Both the position numbers and the translations under genes were made by a program. 64,000 nt of DNA from Propionibacterium sp. (GTDB lineage: Bacteria > Actinomycetota > Actinomycetes > Propionibacteriales > Propionibacteriaceae): positions 62,001-126,000 of the forward strand of contig JAAYVB010000044.1 of NCBI GenBank assembly GCA_012517405.1. Direction: 5' to 3'. Shown piece after piece: positions 17,291 through 27,042 of this stretch. Every line of letters begins with the position of its first letter. The first letter of the stretch is position 1. The notes beneath the pieces are model-generated. The model made no database searches. It saw nothing but the letters and a program-made list of their open reading frames with translations, and had not been told where the DNA came from.

Positions 17291-17374
17291 GCGAACTCCT
17301 CGGCCCGGAATCCCTTATCAAGCAACCCCATCGTACGGTTCGCCGCAGCAGAATCGCCGACCCGTATCAGGTCG

Positions 17375-18103
17375 TCAATCGAGCCGCTGACGTGACACGA
17401 AGCGGAACCGGTCGCCTCGGAATCGTCCGACGGACCATTCGACGGTGTGCCCGTCCGGATCCCAGCCGGTCCGGTTGATCAGCAGCAATGGCAGCCCCGT
17501 CTCGACACCCAGCAGATCGGCGGTCACCGGATCGGCCAGCACGGTTTCTATCGTGTCCTCGGCGGTGGCGATGGTGATGTCGTAGGCCTCGTGCAGCGTG
17601 CGGTACAAGGACGAATGCGCGGCGAGTTGACCGGCCAGGTCCGGCAAGGGCCCGGGCAGCAAAGCGACCTCATGGGCGATCGGTTCGTCCACCGCGGTGC
17701 GCAACCGTTCCACCCGATGGACCAGAGTGCCGGGGGAGACCTGGAGTCGCTCGGCCGCCTCGGCGCTGGCCGGCACTTCGGAGATGTCCAGCACGATGCT
17801 GCCCGGATGCCATCCTTCGGACTGGAGATCCTGCGAGAACGACGTCAGTGGACGCACCACCATCAGCTTCGGCTGAGCCACGAACGTGCCGCTGCCCTGG
17901 GTGCGAGCCAGCCGCCCGTCCACCACGAGTTCGGCGATCGCCTGGCGCACGGTGGTTCGCGACGTCGCGAACCGCGCAGCGAGTTCGCGCTCGGTGGGTA
18001 CCGGCGTGCCGGGAGCCAGACCCGCGATGAGCGCGAGGATCTCCTTCTTGACCAGGTAGTACTTCGGTACTCGCACGGCCGTGGGCTCAGGGTTCTCGGG
18101 CAT
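17375..18103 (-). CDS. GntR/HutC family regulator of amino-sugar genes (NagR/DasR-like)
   Basis: The 242-residue protein has a GntR winged helix at about 14-80 ([24 protein letters not shown] is split by the turn) and a UTRA effector domain after it ([16 protein letters not shown], ending [13 protein letters not shown]). NagR and DasR of this type bind glucosamine-6-phosphate or GlcNAc-6-phosphate. It is transcribed away from nagE. The shared region has three copies of a TTGGTCTA-type operator, one of them close to its own promoter. The ATG follows a TAGACT -10 element by six bases, so the transcript is probably leaderless. Repression of nagE-nagB-nagA and of itself is a strong inference. Confidence 0.88.
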   Translation of the reverse strand: MPENPEPTAVRVPKYYLVKKEILALIAGLAPGTPVPTERELAARFATSRTTVRQAIAELVVDGRLARTQGSGTFVAQPKLMVVRPLTSFSQDLQSEGWHPGSIVLDISEVPASAEAAERLQVSPGTLVHRVERLRTAVDEPIAHEVALLPGPLPDLAGQLAAHSSLYRTLHEAYDITIATAEDTIETVLADPVTADLLGVETGLPLLLINRTGWDPDGHTVEWSVGRFRGDRFRFVSRQRLD

Positions 18104-18109
18104 GACGAC

Positions 18110-18115
18110 AGTCTA
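18110..18115 (-). promoter_or_regulatory. -10 element of the GntR gene (leaderless)
   Basis: On the minus strand TAGACT stands six bases before the ATG at 18103, with no ribosome site between. The dre-like site at 18121-18134 lies directly upstream, within the expected polymerase footprint. Confidence 0.55.
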
Positions 18116-18120
18116 CAAGA

Positions 18121-18134
18121 TTGGACTAGACAAC
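18121..18134. promoter_or_regulatory. dre-like operator, site 1
   Basis: TTGGA-CTAG-ACAAC matches the DasR/NagR responsive element (TTGGT-CTAG-ACCAA type) at most positions. It is placed to cover the GntR promoter and the region just upstream of the nagE -35. Confidence 0.65.
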
Positions 18135-18136
18135 CC

Positions 18137-18165
18137 TTGACATTGGTATTGGTCTATGCCATTCT
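18137..18165 (+). promoter_or_regulatory. nagE promoter
   Basis: A consensus -35 TTGACA (18137-18142) is followed after 17 bases by CATTCT (18160-18165), a plausible -10. Operator site 2 sits in the spacer and touches the -10, and site 3 falls over the expected transcription start. Confidence 0.6.
18149..18162. promoter_or_regulatory. dre-like operator, site 2
   Basis: TTGGT-CTAT-GCCAT is a near-palindrome matching the DasR/NagR element. Its centre lies in the nagE promoter spacer. Confidence 0.7.
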
Positions 18166-18172
18166 CTCCTTA

Positions 18173-18186
18173 TTGGTCTACACCAT
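18173..18186. promoter_or_regulatory. dre-like operator, site 3
   Basis: TTGGT-CTAC-ACCAT repeats site 2 exactly 24 bases downstream, covering the region just after the -10. Together the two could hold two dimers on neighbouring faces of the helix. Confidence 0.7.
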
Positions 18187-18223
18187 TTACGGCCAACGTT
18201 GTCCTACCGTCACGAGGAGACAG

Positions 18224-20308
18224 ATGAGTACCACCACCTCGGGGTCAGCCGCCAAACAGAAGTCCGGCCTGCGCATCCCCGGTTTCGCTCAACTGCAGCG
18301 GCTCGGCAAGAGCCTCATGCTGCCCATCGCTCTGCTGCCCGCGGCCGGCATCCTGCTGCGCCTGGGGCAGCCCGATCTGCTGGGTCAGATCACCACGCCG
18401 GTGATCGGACCGTTCTTCGAGGCCATGAGCGCCGCCGGGAGCGCGATCTTCAGCAGCCTTCCGCTGCTGTTCGCGATCGGTGTTGCGATCGGCTTCGCCA
18501 AGCGGGCGGACGGATCAACCGCCTTGTCGGCGGCCGCCGGCTATCTGGTCATTGATGCCGTCTTCAAGACCATGTCACCGGTCGTGCTGCGCGACGTGGT
18601 CAATCAGGCCGGTGATCAGGCCGTCATCAACTACAGCGTCTTCGCCGGCATCGCGGTCGGCCTGGTCACAGCCTGGCTGTTCGACCGCTACCACAACATT
18701 CAGCTGCCCCCATATCTGGGCTTCTTCGGCGGCCGGCGCTTCGTGCCGATCGTCACCTCGCTGGCCTGCCTGATCATGGGCTTCGCGCTCAGCTACTTCT
18801 ACCCGATCTTCAACACCGGCCTGACCGGGGTGGGTGCGTTCATCGGTGGCACCGGGGTCATCGGTGCTTTCGTCTACGGCTTCATCAACCGCCTGTTGAT
18901 TCCGATCGGTCTGCACCACATCGTCAACACCTACATCTGGTTCATCTACGGCGACTACACCACCGCGGCCGGCAACGTCGTCACCGGAGAACTCACCCGC
19001 TTCGCCGCCGGCGATCCGGCCGCAGGGCTGCTGACCTCCGGCTTCTACCCGATCCTGATGTTCGGGCTACCCGCCGCCGCACTGGCCATGATCCATGTTG
19101 CCAAGCCGAAGCAGAAGAAGGTCGCCGTCGGCATCTTGTCCGCCGCCGGTCTGACCGCCTTCATCACCGGTGTCACCGAGCCGCTCGAGTTCGCCTTCAT
19201 GTTCGTGGCGTTCCCGCTGTACCTGATTCACGCGGTACTGACCGGCCTGTCGCTGGCCATCGCCTACGCGCTCGACATCCATCTCGGCTTCTCGTTCTCG
19301 GCCGGCCTGATCGACCTCCTGCTGTACGGCAGCGCACCAGCCGCCAAGAACATCCCCCTGCTGTTGGTGATGGGCGTTGCATTCTTCGCGATCTACTACT
19401 TCCTCTTCCGGTTCGCCATCGTCAAGTGGAATATGCGTACCCCGGGCCGCCAGGACGACGATGACTTCGAGGCCGAGCAGGCCGCCAACCAAACCGATGC
19501 CAGCGGCTCCTCCGGCGGCGCCACCAGCCCCGCCTCCGCGAAGGCCGAGCAACTGATCGCCGCCTTCGGTGGCCGTGCGAATCTGGTCAATGTCGACGCC
19601 TGCATCACCCGATTGCGCATGGAGGTCGCCGACAAGAGCAAGGTCGACCAGGCTCGGCTGAAGGCCCTCGGTGCCGCCGGCGTGGTCGAGGTGGGCAACA
19701 ACGTCCAGGCGATCTTCGGCACCCAGGCGGACGCCCTGAAGTCCGACATCCAGGACGCTCTGGCCGCCAATCCCACAGATCCGATCGAGACGATCGCCGC
19801 GATCGAAGAGATAGCGCCGGCGACGGTCATGGCAGCCGAGGCGAGCGCACCGGCGATCACCGTCATGGCGCCGATCGCCGGCCGGCCGGTCGCACTCAAG
19901 GACGTGCCGGACGCCACCTTCGCCGAGGGCATCGTCGGATATGGGCTTGCCATTGATCCGCCTCGCGATCTGGTGGACGCAGTCGCCCCGGTGGCCGGCA
20001 AGGTGATGCAGCTGTGGCCGCACGCGTTCGTCATCCTCACCGACGACCAGGTCGCCGTGCTCGTGCATCTCGGCCTGGACACCGTGCAACTGAAGGGCGA
20101 GGGCTTCACCACCCATGTCAGCCAGGGTGACCGGGTTGAGGCCGGTCAGCTGATCACCACCTACGACGTGCCGGCCGTGGCGGCCTCGGGCCGCAACCCG
20201 ATCGTCCCCGTCGTCGTCATGGAGCGCAAGGCAGACGCCATCGCCTTCACCGATGCCGTCATCGGCGACCAGGTCGCCGCTCTCGACGCACTGTTCATCG
20301 TCCGCTGA
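18224..20308 (+). CDS. nagE: PTS N-acetylglucosamine EIICBA transporter
   Basis: The 694-residue fusion has, in order, a glucose-family EIIC membrane domain (about 20-400, with GITEPLEF-like [12 protein letters not shown]), a linker rich in Ala/Ser/Asp, EIIB (about 435-515, phosphocysteine 460 in DACITRLRM) and EIIA (about 545-690, phosphohistidine 615 in [10 protein letters not shown]). It imports and phosphorylates GlcNAc. GAGGAG at 14-19 of the 18200s precedes the ATG at 18224. nagB starts 37 bases after it, and the GntR gene diverges upstream. A long upstream extension of the frame is not coding: it runs through the GntR gene. Specificity for GlcNAc rather than glucose rests on nagB and nagA. 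Confidence 0.93.
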   Translation: MSTTTSGSAAKQKSGLRIPGFAQLQRLGKSLMLPIALLPAAGILLRLGQPDLLGQITTPVIGPFFEAMSAAGSAIFSSLPLLFAIGVAIGFAKRADGSTALSAAAGYLVIDAVFKTMSPVVLRDVVNQAGDQAVINYSVFAGIAVGLVTAWLFDRYHNIQLPPYLGFFGGRRFVPIVTSLACLIMGFALSYFYPIFNTGLTGVGAFIGGTGVIGAFVYGFINRLLIPIGLHHIVNTYIWFIYGDYTTAAGNVVTGELTRFAAGDPAAGLLTSGFYPILMFGLPAAALAMIHVAKPKQKKVAVGILSAAGLTAFITGVTEPLEFAFMFVAFPLYLIHAVLTGLSLAIAYALDIHLGFSFSAGLIDLLLYGSAPAAKNIPLLLVMGVAFFAIYYFLFRFAIVKWNMRTPGRQDDDDFEAEQAANQTDASGSSGGATSPASAKAEQLIAAFGGRANLVNVDACITRLRMEVADKSKVDQARLKALGAAGVVEVGNNVQAIFGTQADALKSDIQDALAANPTDPIETIAAIEEIAPATVMAAEASAPAITVMAPIAGRPVALKDVPDATFAEGIVGYGLAIDPPRDLVDAVAPVAGKVMQLWPHAFVILTDDQVAVLVHLGLDTVQLKGEGFTTHVSQGDRVEAGQLITTYDVPAVAASGRNPIVPVVVMERKADAIAFTDAVIGDQVAALDALFIVR

Positions 20309-20345
20309 CATCCGCTGAAAATCGTCTTCACCAGGAGAAGAAACC

Positions 20346-21131
20346 ATGGAAATCGTCATCTGCCCCAATGCCACCGAAGCCGGCCGGCTCGGCGCGAACG
20401 CCATCGTCGCCTTGTTGCAGCGCAAACCCGATGCGGTGCTGGGGCTGGCCACCGGGTCCTCACCGATGGCCATCTACGACGAGTTGGTCCGCCGCCGGCA
20501 GTCCGGTGAGGTGTCGTTCGCCCAGGCCCGCGCCTTCACCCTCGACGAATACGTCGGGCTTGCATCGGACCACCGCGAGACCTACCACAACGTCATCCGC
20601 AGGGATTTCGTCGACAGGGTCGACTTCGCGCCGGCCGCAGTCCACGGCCCTGATGGCCTGGCCGCAGACCTTCCGGCGGTGTGCCACGAGTACGAGGAGG
20701 CGATCGTCACTGCCGGTGGCGTCGATCTGCAGATCCTGGGCATCGGCACCGACGGCCACATCGGCTTCAACGAGCCGAGCTCATCACTGGCCTCCCGTAC
20801 CAGGATCAAGACCCTCGCCACGCAGACCCGCATCGACAACGCCCGCTTCTTCGGCGGCGATGTCGACCAGGTGCCCACGCACTGCATCACCCAAGGGCTG
20901 GGCACCATCATGGACGCCCGGCATGTGGTGCTGGTAGCCAGCGGACACGGCAAGGCCGAAGCCGTTCACCAGCTTGCCGAGGGTCCGGTCAGCGCGATGT
21001 GGCCCGCGACGATCCTGCAGCATCACCCGCATGTCACGGTGTTGTTGGACGAGGCCGCCGCCGGGCGTCTGCAGCTGTATAGCTACTACCGCGAGACCTA
21101 TGCGGCCAAGCCGCAATGGCAGGATCTGTGA
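20346..21131 (+). CDS. nagB: Glucosamine-6-phosphate deaminase
   Basis: The 261-residue protein is full length for NagB and converts glucosamine-6-phosphate to fructose-6-phosphate and ammonia. Visible family motifs are LGLATGSSP (phosphate binding), FTLDEYVGL with the catalytic Asp, ILGIGTDGHIGFNEP with the ring-opening Asp/His, and VLVASGHGKAEAV. CAGGAG ahead of the ATG gives a good ribosome site. It lies between nagE and nagA in the GlcNAc operon, all in the same direction. Confidence 0.96.
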   Translation: MEIVICPNATEAGRLGANAIVALLQRKPDAVLGLATGSSPMAIYDELVRRRQSGEVSFAQARAFTLDEYVGLASDHRETYHNVIRRDFVDRVDFAPAAVHGPDGLAADLPAVCHEYEEAIVTAGGVDLQILGIGTDGHIGFNEPSSSLASRTRIKTLATQTRIDNARFFGGDVDQVPTHCITQGLGTIMDARHVVLVASGHGKAEAVHQLAEGPVSAMWPATILQHHPHVTVLLDEAAAGRLQLYSYYRETYAAKPQWQDL

Positions 21132-21157
21132 GCGCGCGAGCCGGAAGGAGCCGAACA

Positions 21158-22321
21158 ATGCTGATCACCGCCGAGCGCATCCTGACCGGGACCGACGTGC
21201 TGTGCCCCGGCTGGCTGGAAATCACCGATGGGACGATCAGCGCGCTGGGGCAGGGGACACCTCCGCGTCCGATCGACCCGACGGCCGGTGATCTGGAACT
21301 GGGCCCGCAGATCGTCGTCCCGGGCTTTGTCGACATGCATACGCACGGTGGCGGCTCCGGGGCCTTCCCGGACGCCACCGAGCAGAGCTCCCGGACGGCA
21401 GTGGCGCTCCACCGCCGCCACGGCACCACCACCCTGATCGCGTCGCTGGTGTCGGCCCATCCCGAAGAGTTGCTGCGCGAGGTGAGCGTGCTCGGCGAGC
21501 AGGTCCAAGAGGGCCTGATCGCCGGCATCCACCTCGAAGGCCCCTGGTTATCGTCGAGACGCTGCGGAGCACACGAGCCGTCAGCGTTGCGCCGGCCGGA
21601 TCCGGCCGAGATCAGCCGGGTCTTCGCGGCCGCCAAGGGTGGGATACGGATGGTCACCATCGCTCCCGAACTGGACGGTGCACTGCCGGCGATCCACCAG
21701 ATCGTCGAACTGGGGGCGGTCGCAGCCGTCGGTCACACCGATGCCACCTACGACCAAGCCAGGGCGGCCATCGCCGCCGGGGCGACGGTGGCCACGCACC
21801 TGTTCAATGCGATGCGTCCCGTCCATCAACGCGAACCCGGCCCCGTGGTGGCGTTGGGTGAAGATCCTCGGGTTACCGTCGAGATGATCACCGACGGAGT
21901 CCACCTGCACCCGGCGCTGTACCGTGCGGTGAGCTGCGAGGTCGGCCCTGACCGGGTCGCGCTCGTCACCGACGCGATGGCGGCCGCGGGTATGGCCGAC
22001 GGATCGTACAATCTCGGCGAACTCGCGGTTGAGGTTCGCGAGGGCGTCGCCCGGCTTGCCGGCACCGACACGATCGCGGGCAGCACGGCCACCATGGACC
22101 GGCTCTTCCGTAATGCGGTGGTCAACAGCGGCCTGCCCCGAGACGAGGCACTGGCCCTGGCCGTGCGCCAGACCAGCATCAACCCCGCCCGCGCGGTCGG
22201 GTTGCCGGAAGCCGGACTGGTCGTCGGACGTCCCGCAGATCTGGTCGTCCTGGACGCCGATCTGCGGGTTCAGCGGGTCCTGCACCGAGGCTCGTGGGTG
22301 GACGGCGTCATGAAGGATTGA
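21158..22321 (+). CDS. nagA: N-acetylglucosamine-6-phosphate deacetylase
   Basis: A 387-residue amidohydrolase that removes acetate from GlcNAc-6-phosphate to feed NagB. Metal ligands are visible in PGFVDMHTHGGG, HLEGPW, AVGHTDATYDQ and ATHLFNAM. The catalytic Asp is in VTDAMAAAG. The start at 21158 follows GGAAGGAGCC, and the protein opens MLITAERIL. It is the last gene of the operon. Its end overlaps the end of the converging VOC gene by 14 bases. Confidence 0.95.
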   Translation: MLITAERILTGTDVLCPGWLEITDGTISALGQGTPPRPIDPTAGDLELGPQIVVPGFVDMHTHGGGSGAFPDATEQSSRTAVALHRRHGTTTLIASLVSAHPEELLREVSVLGEQVQEGLIAGIHLEGPWLSSRRCGAHEPSALRRPDPAEISRVFAAAKGGIRMVTIAPELDGALPAIHQIVELGAVAAVGHTDATYDQARAAIAAGATVATHLFNAMRPVHQREPGPVVALGEDPRVTVEMITDGVHLHPALYRAVSCEVGPDRVALVTDAMAAAGMADGSYNLGELAVEVREGVARLAGTDTIAGSTATMDRLFRNAVVNSGLPRDEALALAVRQTSINPARAVGLPEAGLVVGRPADLVVLDADLRVQRVLHRGSWVDGVMKD

Positions 22322-22673
22322 CCACGCCCTCGAACAAGCCGATGTAGTTGCCATCCGGATCGACAATCACGGCCCACCAGCTGCTGTCGGTGATGTTCTG
22401 CTTCTCCGCCGCGACAGATCCTCCGGCCCGGGTTGCTTTTTCGATCGCATCGTCGATGGAATCGACCTCGACATAGGAACGGGGCTGGGTGAACCGGTCG
22501 TCGCGCGGGGCGAGACCGCCACCGGAGATGCCATTCGGCGCCTGCCACATCGGGTAGCCCTCAAAGCCGGGAATCTCGGCGATGTCCCACCCGAACAGGT
22601 CCGAATAGAAGCCGGCCGCGCGTCCGAGGTCACTTACCGGGATGTCGATATGCGTGATGTCTCCATGTGCCAT
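22308..22673 (-). CDS. VOC (glyoxalase/bleomycin-resistance-like) family protein
   Basis: A complete 121-residue single-domain VOC protein: HIDIPVSDLGRAAGFYSDLFGW begins the first module (split at the turn), and VIVDPDGNYIGLFEG closes the second. The histidine and glutamate typical of metal-binding members are at either end. AAGGAGG precedes the ATG at 22673. Its 3' end overlaps nagA, convergently. Substrate unknown. It is unlikely to belong to the GlcNAc operon, being on the other strand. Confidence 0.85.
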   Translation of the reverse strand: MAHGDITHIDIPVSDLGRAAGFYSDLFGWDIAEIPGFEGYPMWQAPNGISGGGLAPRDDRFTQPRSYVEVDSIDDAIEKATRAGGSVAAEKQNITDSSWWAVIVDPDGNYIGLFEGVVNPS

Positions 22674-22813
22674 GACAACCTCCTTGTGTTGGTTCTGGTG
22701 ACCTCATCCAGCGTCGGTTGTGCCGGCGGCCAAAGTCAATAGGGAAAGTTCATTGTTCAATAAATGGGCAGGTCTCGCGAGATGGCCACGTCATCATGTG
22801 AGAACCTTTCCCC

Positions 22814-24302
22814 ATGCAAGATGCGTGCCGAGCTGTCATGGACCGGCTGCGCATCGCTAATCGCGGACCAGCCTGGCGCATCCTGATCGCGGCCTGCGGC
22901 ATTGCTCTGGTTGTGGGGGCGGCCGTCCTCATCGTCCGGCCTCTGACCGCACTGACGGGCCTCGTGATCACCCTCTCGGCTGCGCTCGTCCTGGCCGGCG
23001 TCAAAGTAGTGGGCAGCCGGCCTCGACAGCCGTGGCGGTGGATCTGGGCAGTTCTGCTGGTCGGTGTTGCGCCGGTTCTTCTGCTGCTTCTTCCGTCTGT
23101 GGTCCGCGCGCTGCCCGGGGCCGTGGCCATCTCACTGGGCGATCGCCGCTACCGCCGGATCAATCCTCCTGACCGCCGGCACCGCGCGAGTGGACGACTT
23201 CTACACCTGGCGCGGCGATATCTCGGCCACGCCCGGCCACGTGCTGCGAGTGGCCGACTATTCGGGTGAGGTACCGGCTGGCGCGGCCGCTGTGCGCGTC
23301 CTGTACACGACGACGTACTCCGACGGGTCGCCGGCGTTGGCCAGTGCCGTGGTGGCCTACCCGACCTCGCCGACCGACGAGCCGCGCCCCGTACTGGCCT
23401 GGCAGCACGGCACCACCGGAGTGGCGCGTTCGTGCGCCCCGAGTGCGGGGCCGGAGGCGCTGACCGAATACGCGATTCCCGGGATCTCGCGGGCGATGGA
23501 GCGCGGCTGGGTCGTCGTGGCCACTGACTATCCGGGGCAGGGCACGCCCGGACGCTATCCGTATCTGATCGGTGAGGGCGAGGGACGAGCCACCCTGGAT
23601 GCGATCCGCGCCGCGCAGCAGATCGAGGACGCGCACGCCTCGCTGAACGCGTGGATCTGGGGGCATTCGCAGGGAGGCCACGCGTCATTGTGGGCGGCTC
23701 AGATCGCCGCGGACTACGCGCCCGAGGTCACCATCATCGGGGTGGCCGCGTTGTCGGCCGCATCCGACCCGCTGATGCTCTCCGAACGGATCACCGGAGG
23801 GCAGTCGACTGCCCTGACCAGGGTGGTCATCTCGCTGGTCCTGGTGCCCTACGCGGACGAGTACCCGGACGTGAGTCTGGCATCGGCCGTGCATCCGGCC
23901 GGCCAGGGGATCGTGCAGACCTTCGCGAGTCGTTGCGTGATCGAACGATCGACCTTGGTGTCCGTGCTCGTCGCGTCCGCGCTCGCCTGGGATGCACCGC
24001 TCTACCGGATCAATGTGGTCTCGGGTCCCATGCACGAGCGCCTCAGCCAGAACATCGCCGACGGCATCGTGGCAGCCCCGCTGTTTCTCGGACAGGGCAT
24101 CGATGACGAGGTCATCCCGATCACCATGCAGCGCGCCCTCGACGCGAAGCTGTGCGCTTCCGGTCGCACGGTGGAGACCCACGAGTACCCGGGCCGCAGT
24201 CACATGGGGGTTATCGCAGAAGACTCGCCCCTGATCGATGATCTGTTCGCGTGGGCAGACGCCGTCGCGGCAGGAGCCGCACCGGGCAATTGTGGGTCGT
24301 GA
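22814..24302 (+). pseudogene. Membrane-anchored secretory lipase, single frameshift
   Basis: Frame one (from ATG 22814) encodes an N-terminal region with three or four hydrophobic helices up to VRALPGAVAISL. Frame two then carries the whole enzyme, TAGSILLTAGTARVDDFY onward. That part has WQHGTTG, the nucleophile elbow WGHSQGGHASLW, and the late GIDDEVIP and GRSHMG segments with the catalytic Asp and His. This is the alpha/beta hydrolase secretory-lipase (LIP) family. One extra G in the GGG at 23137-23139 explains the break: removing it makes one 495-residue protein. A GTG at 23064 could give a soluble catalytic part. The change could be genuine, programmed, or a sequencing slip. Confidence 0.75.
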
Positions 24303-24320
24303 GGACGGTCATTCAGTTCC

Positions 24321-25943
24321 TCAGCCGCCGGTCACCAGTTCGCGCCGCCTCATCGACGCCACCGCCAGTGCAGCGGTGACCAGGCCGATCCCGATCATCC
24401 ACAGTCCTCCGGTCCAGTCGACGCTGTCGCCGACCGGCACCGGCGCGTGGGTGAACGGCGAGACGTTCACCAACCATTTCGGAACGCCGAACAGCGGCCC
24501 GAAGATGCCGAGCATCGCCAAGAACCCGACCAGGCTCCACGCGAGCGGGATCGTCGCTCGGGGCAGGTAAGCGAAGACGAGCAGCGTCAGTCCGAGGAAG
24601 ACCAGGGCCACTGGGATCTGCGCGATGGCGGTCTCTACAAGCTCGGTGGCCAGTGCGTCGGGATCTGCCGCGCGCCCGACCCCGACCAGGCCGGCCAAGG
24701 CCGCGCAGGCGAGCACGATCAGCGTCGCGAGCACACCGACGAGCCAGTAGTCGGCCAGCCAGCGAATCCGGGGGACCGGTGTTGTCAGCACAGTTTCCGC
24801 CGTGCCGTGCGCCTCCTCCTGACGAGCGCGGATACCGATCTGGACGACACAGCAGCAGGCGAGCACGCCGACGATCCCGAAGACGGTCGCCATCAGCGCC
24901 TGCTCCAGGCTGGCCGCGCCACCCAGGGAGCCCTGCAGCACCTTCGCCACGTCGGGGGCCTCGCTGCCGACCTCATCAACCAGCGAGGAAAGCGAGGTCG
25001 CAAGCAGCCCGCCGACGGCACCACCGACGGCCCACGAGGCGATCACCGTGCTGTTGAGCCGCCAGGCGAGACCGACGGAACTCGACAGCAGCGGCCCGGC
25101 ATTGGCGCGTCCGGGTCGTCCGGGAATCAGGCTCGCCCCCTGATCGCGCACCGACTGCAATCCGAACACGACGGCGACCAGCACAGCGGAGAAGACGACG
25201 GCCAGGAGCAGTGGCCGCAGATCGTTGCGCACATAGGCGCCGGTTGCCTGCCCCCACCCGATGGGTGAGATCCAGCTCGGCCAGGCGGGTGTGACGTGCA
25301 GCAGGTCATCGGACGGTGTGCCTGCGGCGTCGCCGATGCCCCGCATGATGTAGGCACCGATGACGAACGCGACGCCTGCCCCGTTCGCGCCGCGCGAGGT
25401 GCGGAACAGTTGCGCCACGAACAGCCCGAATGCCAGGCATGTTGCGCCCACTGCCGTCACCGCGGCACCGAACACGAACGATCCTGCGGCGTCCAGCCCG
25501 TTGGCGATCAGAGCGAGCGCCACGAGCACACCGACCACGACGTTGGCCAGCAGACCATGCACCACGGTGGCGACAGTCGGCAGAATGCGGCCGGCCGGCG
25601 TGGAGGCGACAAGTTCGGCTCGGCCCAGCTCCTCGTCGGCTCGGCTGTGGCGCACGGCGAGGAAGCTGCTCATCAGCCCGACCATGACTGCCAGCCAGCT
25701 GAAGAGTTCGAAGAAGACGAAGGCGCCGAGTGACGGACCGTTCGGTGTCCCGCGGAAGACCAGAACCGTGCGGGTGGCGACGGCGAGTTGCAGAATCTGC
25801 GTTCGTCCGGCCTCGTCACCGTAGGTGCCGGCAACCGATGCGGTGGACGCATAGGTCAGCAGACCGATGCTGATGATCCACACCGCAAGCTGGAACCGAT
25901 CCCGGCGACGACGCTGCCTCAACAACACCAGCAGCTCGTTCAC
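24321..25943 (-). CDS. ABC-2 exporter permease (polyketide-exporter-like, 12 helices)
   Basis: The 540-residue protein consists of two six-helix halves, the layout of actinobacterial exporter permeases annotated as polyketide or anibiotic transporters. Features include RQRRRRDRFQLAVWI at the start, LGRAELVASTPAGR and EEAHGTAETVLTTPVPRIRW coupling regions, and WLVNVSPFTHAPV before the last helices. Its GTG start overlaps the ATPase stop, and GGAGG precedes it. It forms the membrane part of an exporter with the gene upstream. Substrate unknown, and no biosynthetic genes lie nearby. Confidence 0.85.
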   Translation of the reverse strand: MNELLVLLRQRRRRDRFQLAVWIISIGLLTYASTASVAGTYGDEAGRTQILQLAVATRTVLVFRGTPNGPSLGAFVFFELFSWLAVMVGLMSSFLAVRHSRADEELGRAELVASTPAGRILPTVATVVHGLLANVVVGVLVALALIANGLDAAGSFVFGAAVTAVGATCLAFGLFVAQLFRTSRGANGAGVAFVIGAYIMRGIGDAAGTPSDDLLHVTPAWPSWISPIGWGQATGAYVRNDLRPLLLAVVFSAVLVAVVFGLQSVRDQGASLIPGRPGRANAGPLLSSSVGLAWRLNSTVIASWAVGGAVGGLLATSLSSLVDEVGSEAPDVAKVLQGSLGGAASLEQALMATVFGIVGVLACCCVVQIGIRARQEEAHGTAETVLTTPVPRIRWLADYWLVGVLATLIVLACAALAGLVGVGRAADPDALATELVETAIAQIPVALVFLGLTLLVFAYLPRATIPLAWSLVGFLAMLGIFGPLFGVPKWLVNVSPFTHAPVPVGDSVDWTGGLWMIGIGLVTAALAVASMRRRELVTGG

Positions 25944-26884
25944 GAACGAACCTCCCTGGAACCGCGTGTCCCGGCGGGAGCGAGTTCGTCGCCATAGTCG
26001 CGCAGGAACAACTCCTCGAGCGAGGGCGGCTTGATGGTGAGCCCCGTCACCTCGAGACGGGCAAGTTCGGGCAGCACTGCCGTGACGCGGTCGCTGTCGA
26101 TGGTGAAGCTCACCCGCCCGTTATCGATCCGCACGTCGTTGGCGCCGGGCACGCCGGTGAGCACCCCAGGGTCTTGTCCCTGCGTCGAGAAGGCGACCTC
26201 GGTGCGGGTGAGATGGCGCAGATCGGCGAGCGTACCGGTCTCGGCCATGCGGCCGGCGCGGATGATCGTCACCCGATTGCAGAGCTGTTCGACCTCGCTG
26301 AGGATATGGCTGGACAACAGCACGGTAGCGCCCTGCTCGGCCACGCGGGCGACCTCCCGATTGAACACCTGCTCCATCAGCGGGTCGAGACCGCTCGTCG
26401 GCTCGTCCAGGAGGTAGAGCTCGGCGGGTGTGGCGAAGGCGGAGACGAGCGCCACCTTCTGCCTGTTGCCCTTGGAGTAGGTGCGCCCTTTCTTCCGCGG
26501 ATCGAACTCGAACGCCGCGATCAGGCGCTGCTTGCGCTCGAGATAGGCCTCCTTGTCTTTTCCGTCTCCGCGAAGTCGCGCAATGAGGTCGATCGCTTCA
26601 CCGCCGGTGAAGTTCGGCCACAGGCTCACGTCGCCCGGCACATAGGCGATGCGTCGATGAAGCTCGTGCGCCCGCCGCCAGGGGTCCTCGCCGAAGACGG
26701 TCGCCTCACCGCCGGTAGCCCGAGCAAGGCCGAGAAGGATGCGAATCGTCGTGGACTTACCTGCACCATTCGGGCCGAGGAAGCCGTGTACTTCACCTGC
26801 GGATACGGACAGGTCGAGACCGTCGAGCGCGCGAACACGACCGTAGGTCTTCACGAGGTCGCGCGTCTGAATCACAGTGGTCAT
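25940..26884 (-). CDS. ABC exporter ATP-binding protein
   Basis: The intact 314-residue ATPase has Walker A GPNGAGKSTT (about 37), Q-loop YVPGDVSLWP, a signature loop in the non-canonical form YSKGNRQK, Walker B LYLLDEPTSGLDP, the H-switch SSHILSEVEQ, and a C-terminal regulatory region ending in SLEELFLRDYG. YSKGN rather than LSGGQ is a known variant of this exporter group. The ATG at 26884 is chosen over an upstream one because sequence similarity starts with TTVIQTRDLVKTYG. It is coupled to the permease by a four-base overlap and diverges from a TetR gene 158 bases away. Confidence 0.9.
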   Translation of the reverse strand: MTTVIQTRDLVKTYGRVRALDGLDLSVSAGEVHGFLGPNGAGKSTTIRILLGLARATGGEATVFGEDPWRRAHELHRRIAYVPGDVSLWPNFTGGEAIDLIARLRGDGKDKEAYLERKQRLIAAFEFDPRKKGRTYSKGNRQKVALVSAFATPAELYLLDEPTSGLDPLMEQVFNREVARVAEQGATVLLSSHILSEVEQLCNRVTIIRAGRMAETGTLADLRHLTRTEVAFSTQGQDPGVLTGVPGANDVRIDNGRVSFTIDSDRVTAVLPELARLEVTGLTIKPPSLEELFLRDYGDELAPAGTRGSREVRS

Positions 26885-27013
26885 TGACGGCACACTACGC
26901 CGAATCCACAACCCCGTGAAGGTCCGGTCGGAGGGCTCCGGCAGGCCGGAATCGACCCCGTCGGCGGGCGCGAAATCTCCCGAGCGAGACCAGAAAGAAG
27001 ACCGCCCTTGCGT

Positions 27014-27035
27014 CTGTACCTAGAGGTATGTACAG
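27014..27035. promoter_or_regulatory. TetR operator upstream of the TetR-gap pair
   Basis: CTGTAC (27014-27019) pairs with GTACAG (27030-27035), and inside it TACCT-AG-AGGTA (27017-27028) forms a second repeat. The whole lies 8 bases before the preferred TetR start and overlaps a possible -10 (TATGTA). It also contains the alternative ATG at 27028. Autoregulation is likely. The divergent ABC exporter could be a second target. Confidence 0.6.
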
Positions 27036-27042
27036 TCAAGGC

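Noticed and set aside
17447-18223. A 259-residue N-terminal extension of nagE
   Set aside because: It reads through the GntR gene on the opposite strand and the operator region. ATG 18224 has a GAGGAG site and starts a normal EIIC.
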